The translations under genes were made by a program, and so were the position numbers. A DNA stretch of 64,000 nt from contig VWZS01002677.1 of NCBI GenBank assembly GCA_013397075.1, positions 182,235 to 246,234 of the forward strand. The letters are read 5' to 3'. Each line of letters begins with the position of its first letter. The stretch's first letter is position 1. Of the stretch, positions 63,900 through 64,000 are shown piece by piece. The notes below the pieces were generated by a model, which did not search any database, had not been told where the DNA came from, and saw only the letters and a list, made by a program, of their open reading frames with translations. This stretch comes from Rhabdornis inornatus (lineage: Eukaryota; Chordata; Aves; Passeriformes; Rhabdornithidae).

Positions 63900-64000
63900 C
63901 CTCACTGAGAACAAACCTCTTTTAAAAAAAGAATAAATTTTAAAAAATCAGAATACCATCACACTTTCATTTTAGTATCTCCAGGACAGTCTTGTAAAGG
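63900..64000. other. Unannotated window end
   Basis: AT-rich DNA; nothing recognised. Confidence 0.5.

Overview
This window reads as vertebrate, and specifically avian, non-coding DNA, most likely from a songbird (oscine passerine) chromosome. Two things point there. CR1 LINE 3' ends in the usual 5'-truncated form lie between about 17.5 and 19.3 kb. A short interspersed element at about 33.6 kb joins a tRNA-Ile-derived head to a CR1-like tail, the architecture of the zebra-finch TguSINE1 family. The DNA is AT-rich and CpG-poor, and has no operons, Shine-Dalgarno-type starts or dense long ORFs. Family names are assigned by eye from remembered consensus patterns, not from a database search.

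No protein-coding gene can be supported. The longest open frame is 147 codons (4487-4930), and no frame shows a recognisable host protein domain. The larger low-complexity frames are translations of A/C-rich or T/G-rich tracts. The window is therefore either intergenic or inside a very long intron, and the sequence alone does not decide which.

Layout: 1-17.5 kb is mostly unique AT-rich DNA with simple repeats, one hairpin and a weak ancient-LINE candidate. 17.5-19.3 kb holds three CR1 fragments. 19.3-33.5 kb is mostly unique, with an ancient MIR-type SINE (25.5 kb), long poly-T runs and an 11-N gap (28.18 kb). 33.6 kb holds the tRNA-Ile SINE. 35.7-47 kb carries long T/G or A/C low-complexity tracts and a second MIR-type SINE (41.8 kb). 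47.87-48.30 kb holds a decayed antisense LINE reverse-transcriptase fossil. 54.8-55.1 kb has a cluster of GGATTA homeodomain-type sites. 57.28-58.46 kb is a solo LTR of an endogenous retrovirus on the minus strand, with a near-perfect 5-bp target duplication. 59-64 kb has a partial MIR, a TCTA microsatellite and further A/C-rich tracts.

The parts do not form a working system. The window records layered transposition: very old MIR and LINE relics, avian CR1, then a passerine-type SINE and an LTR. A few non-repetitive stretches could be regulatory, but comparative alignment would be needed to show it. I found no evidence of a previously undescribed biological system.
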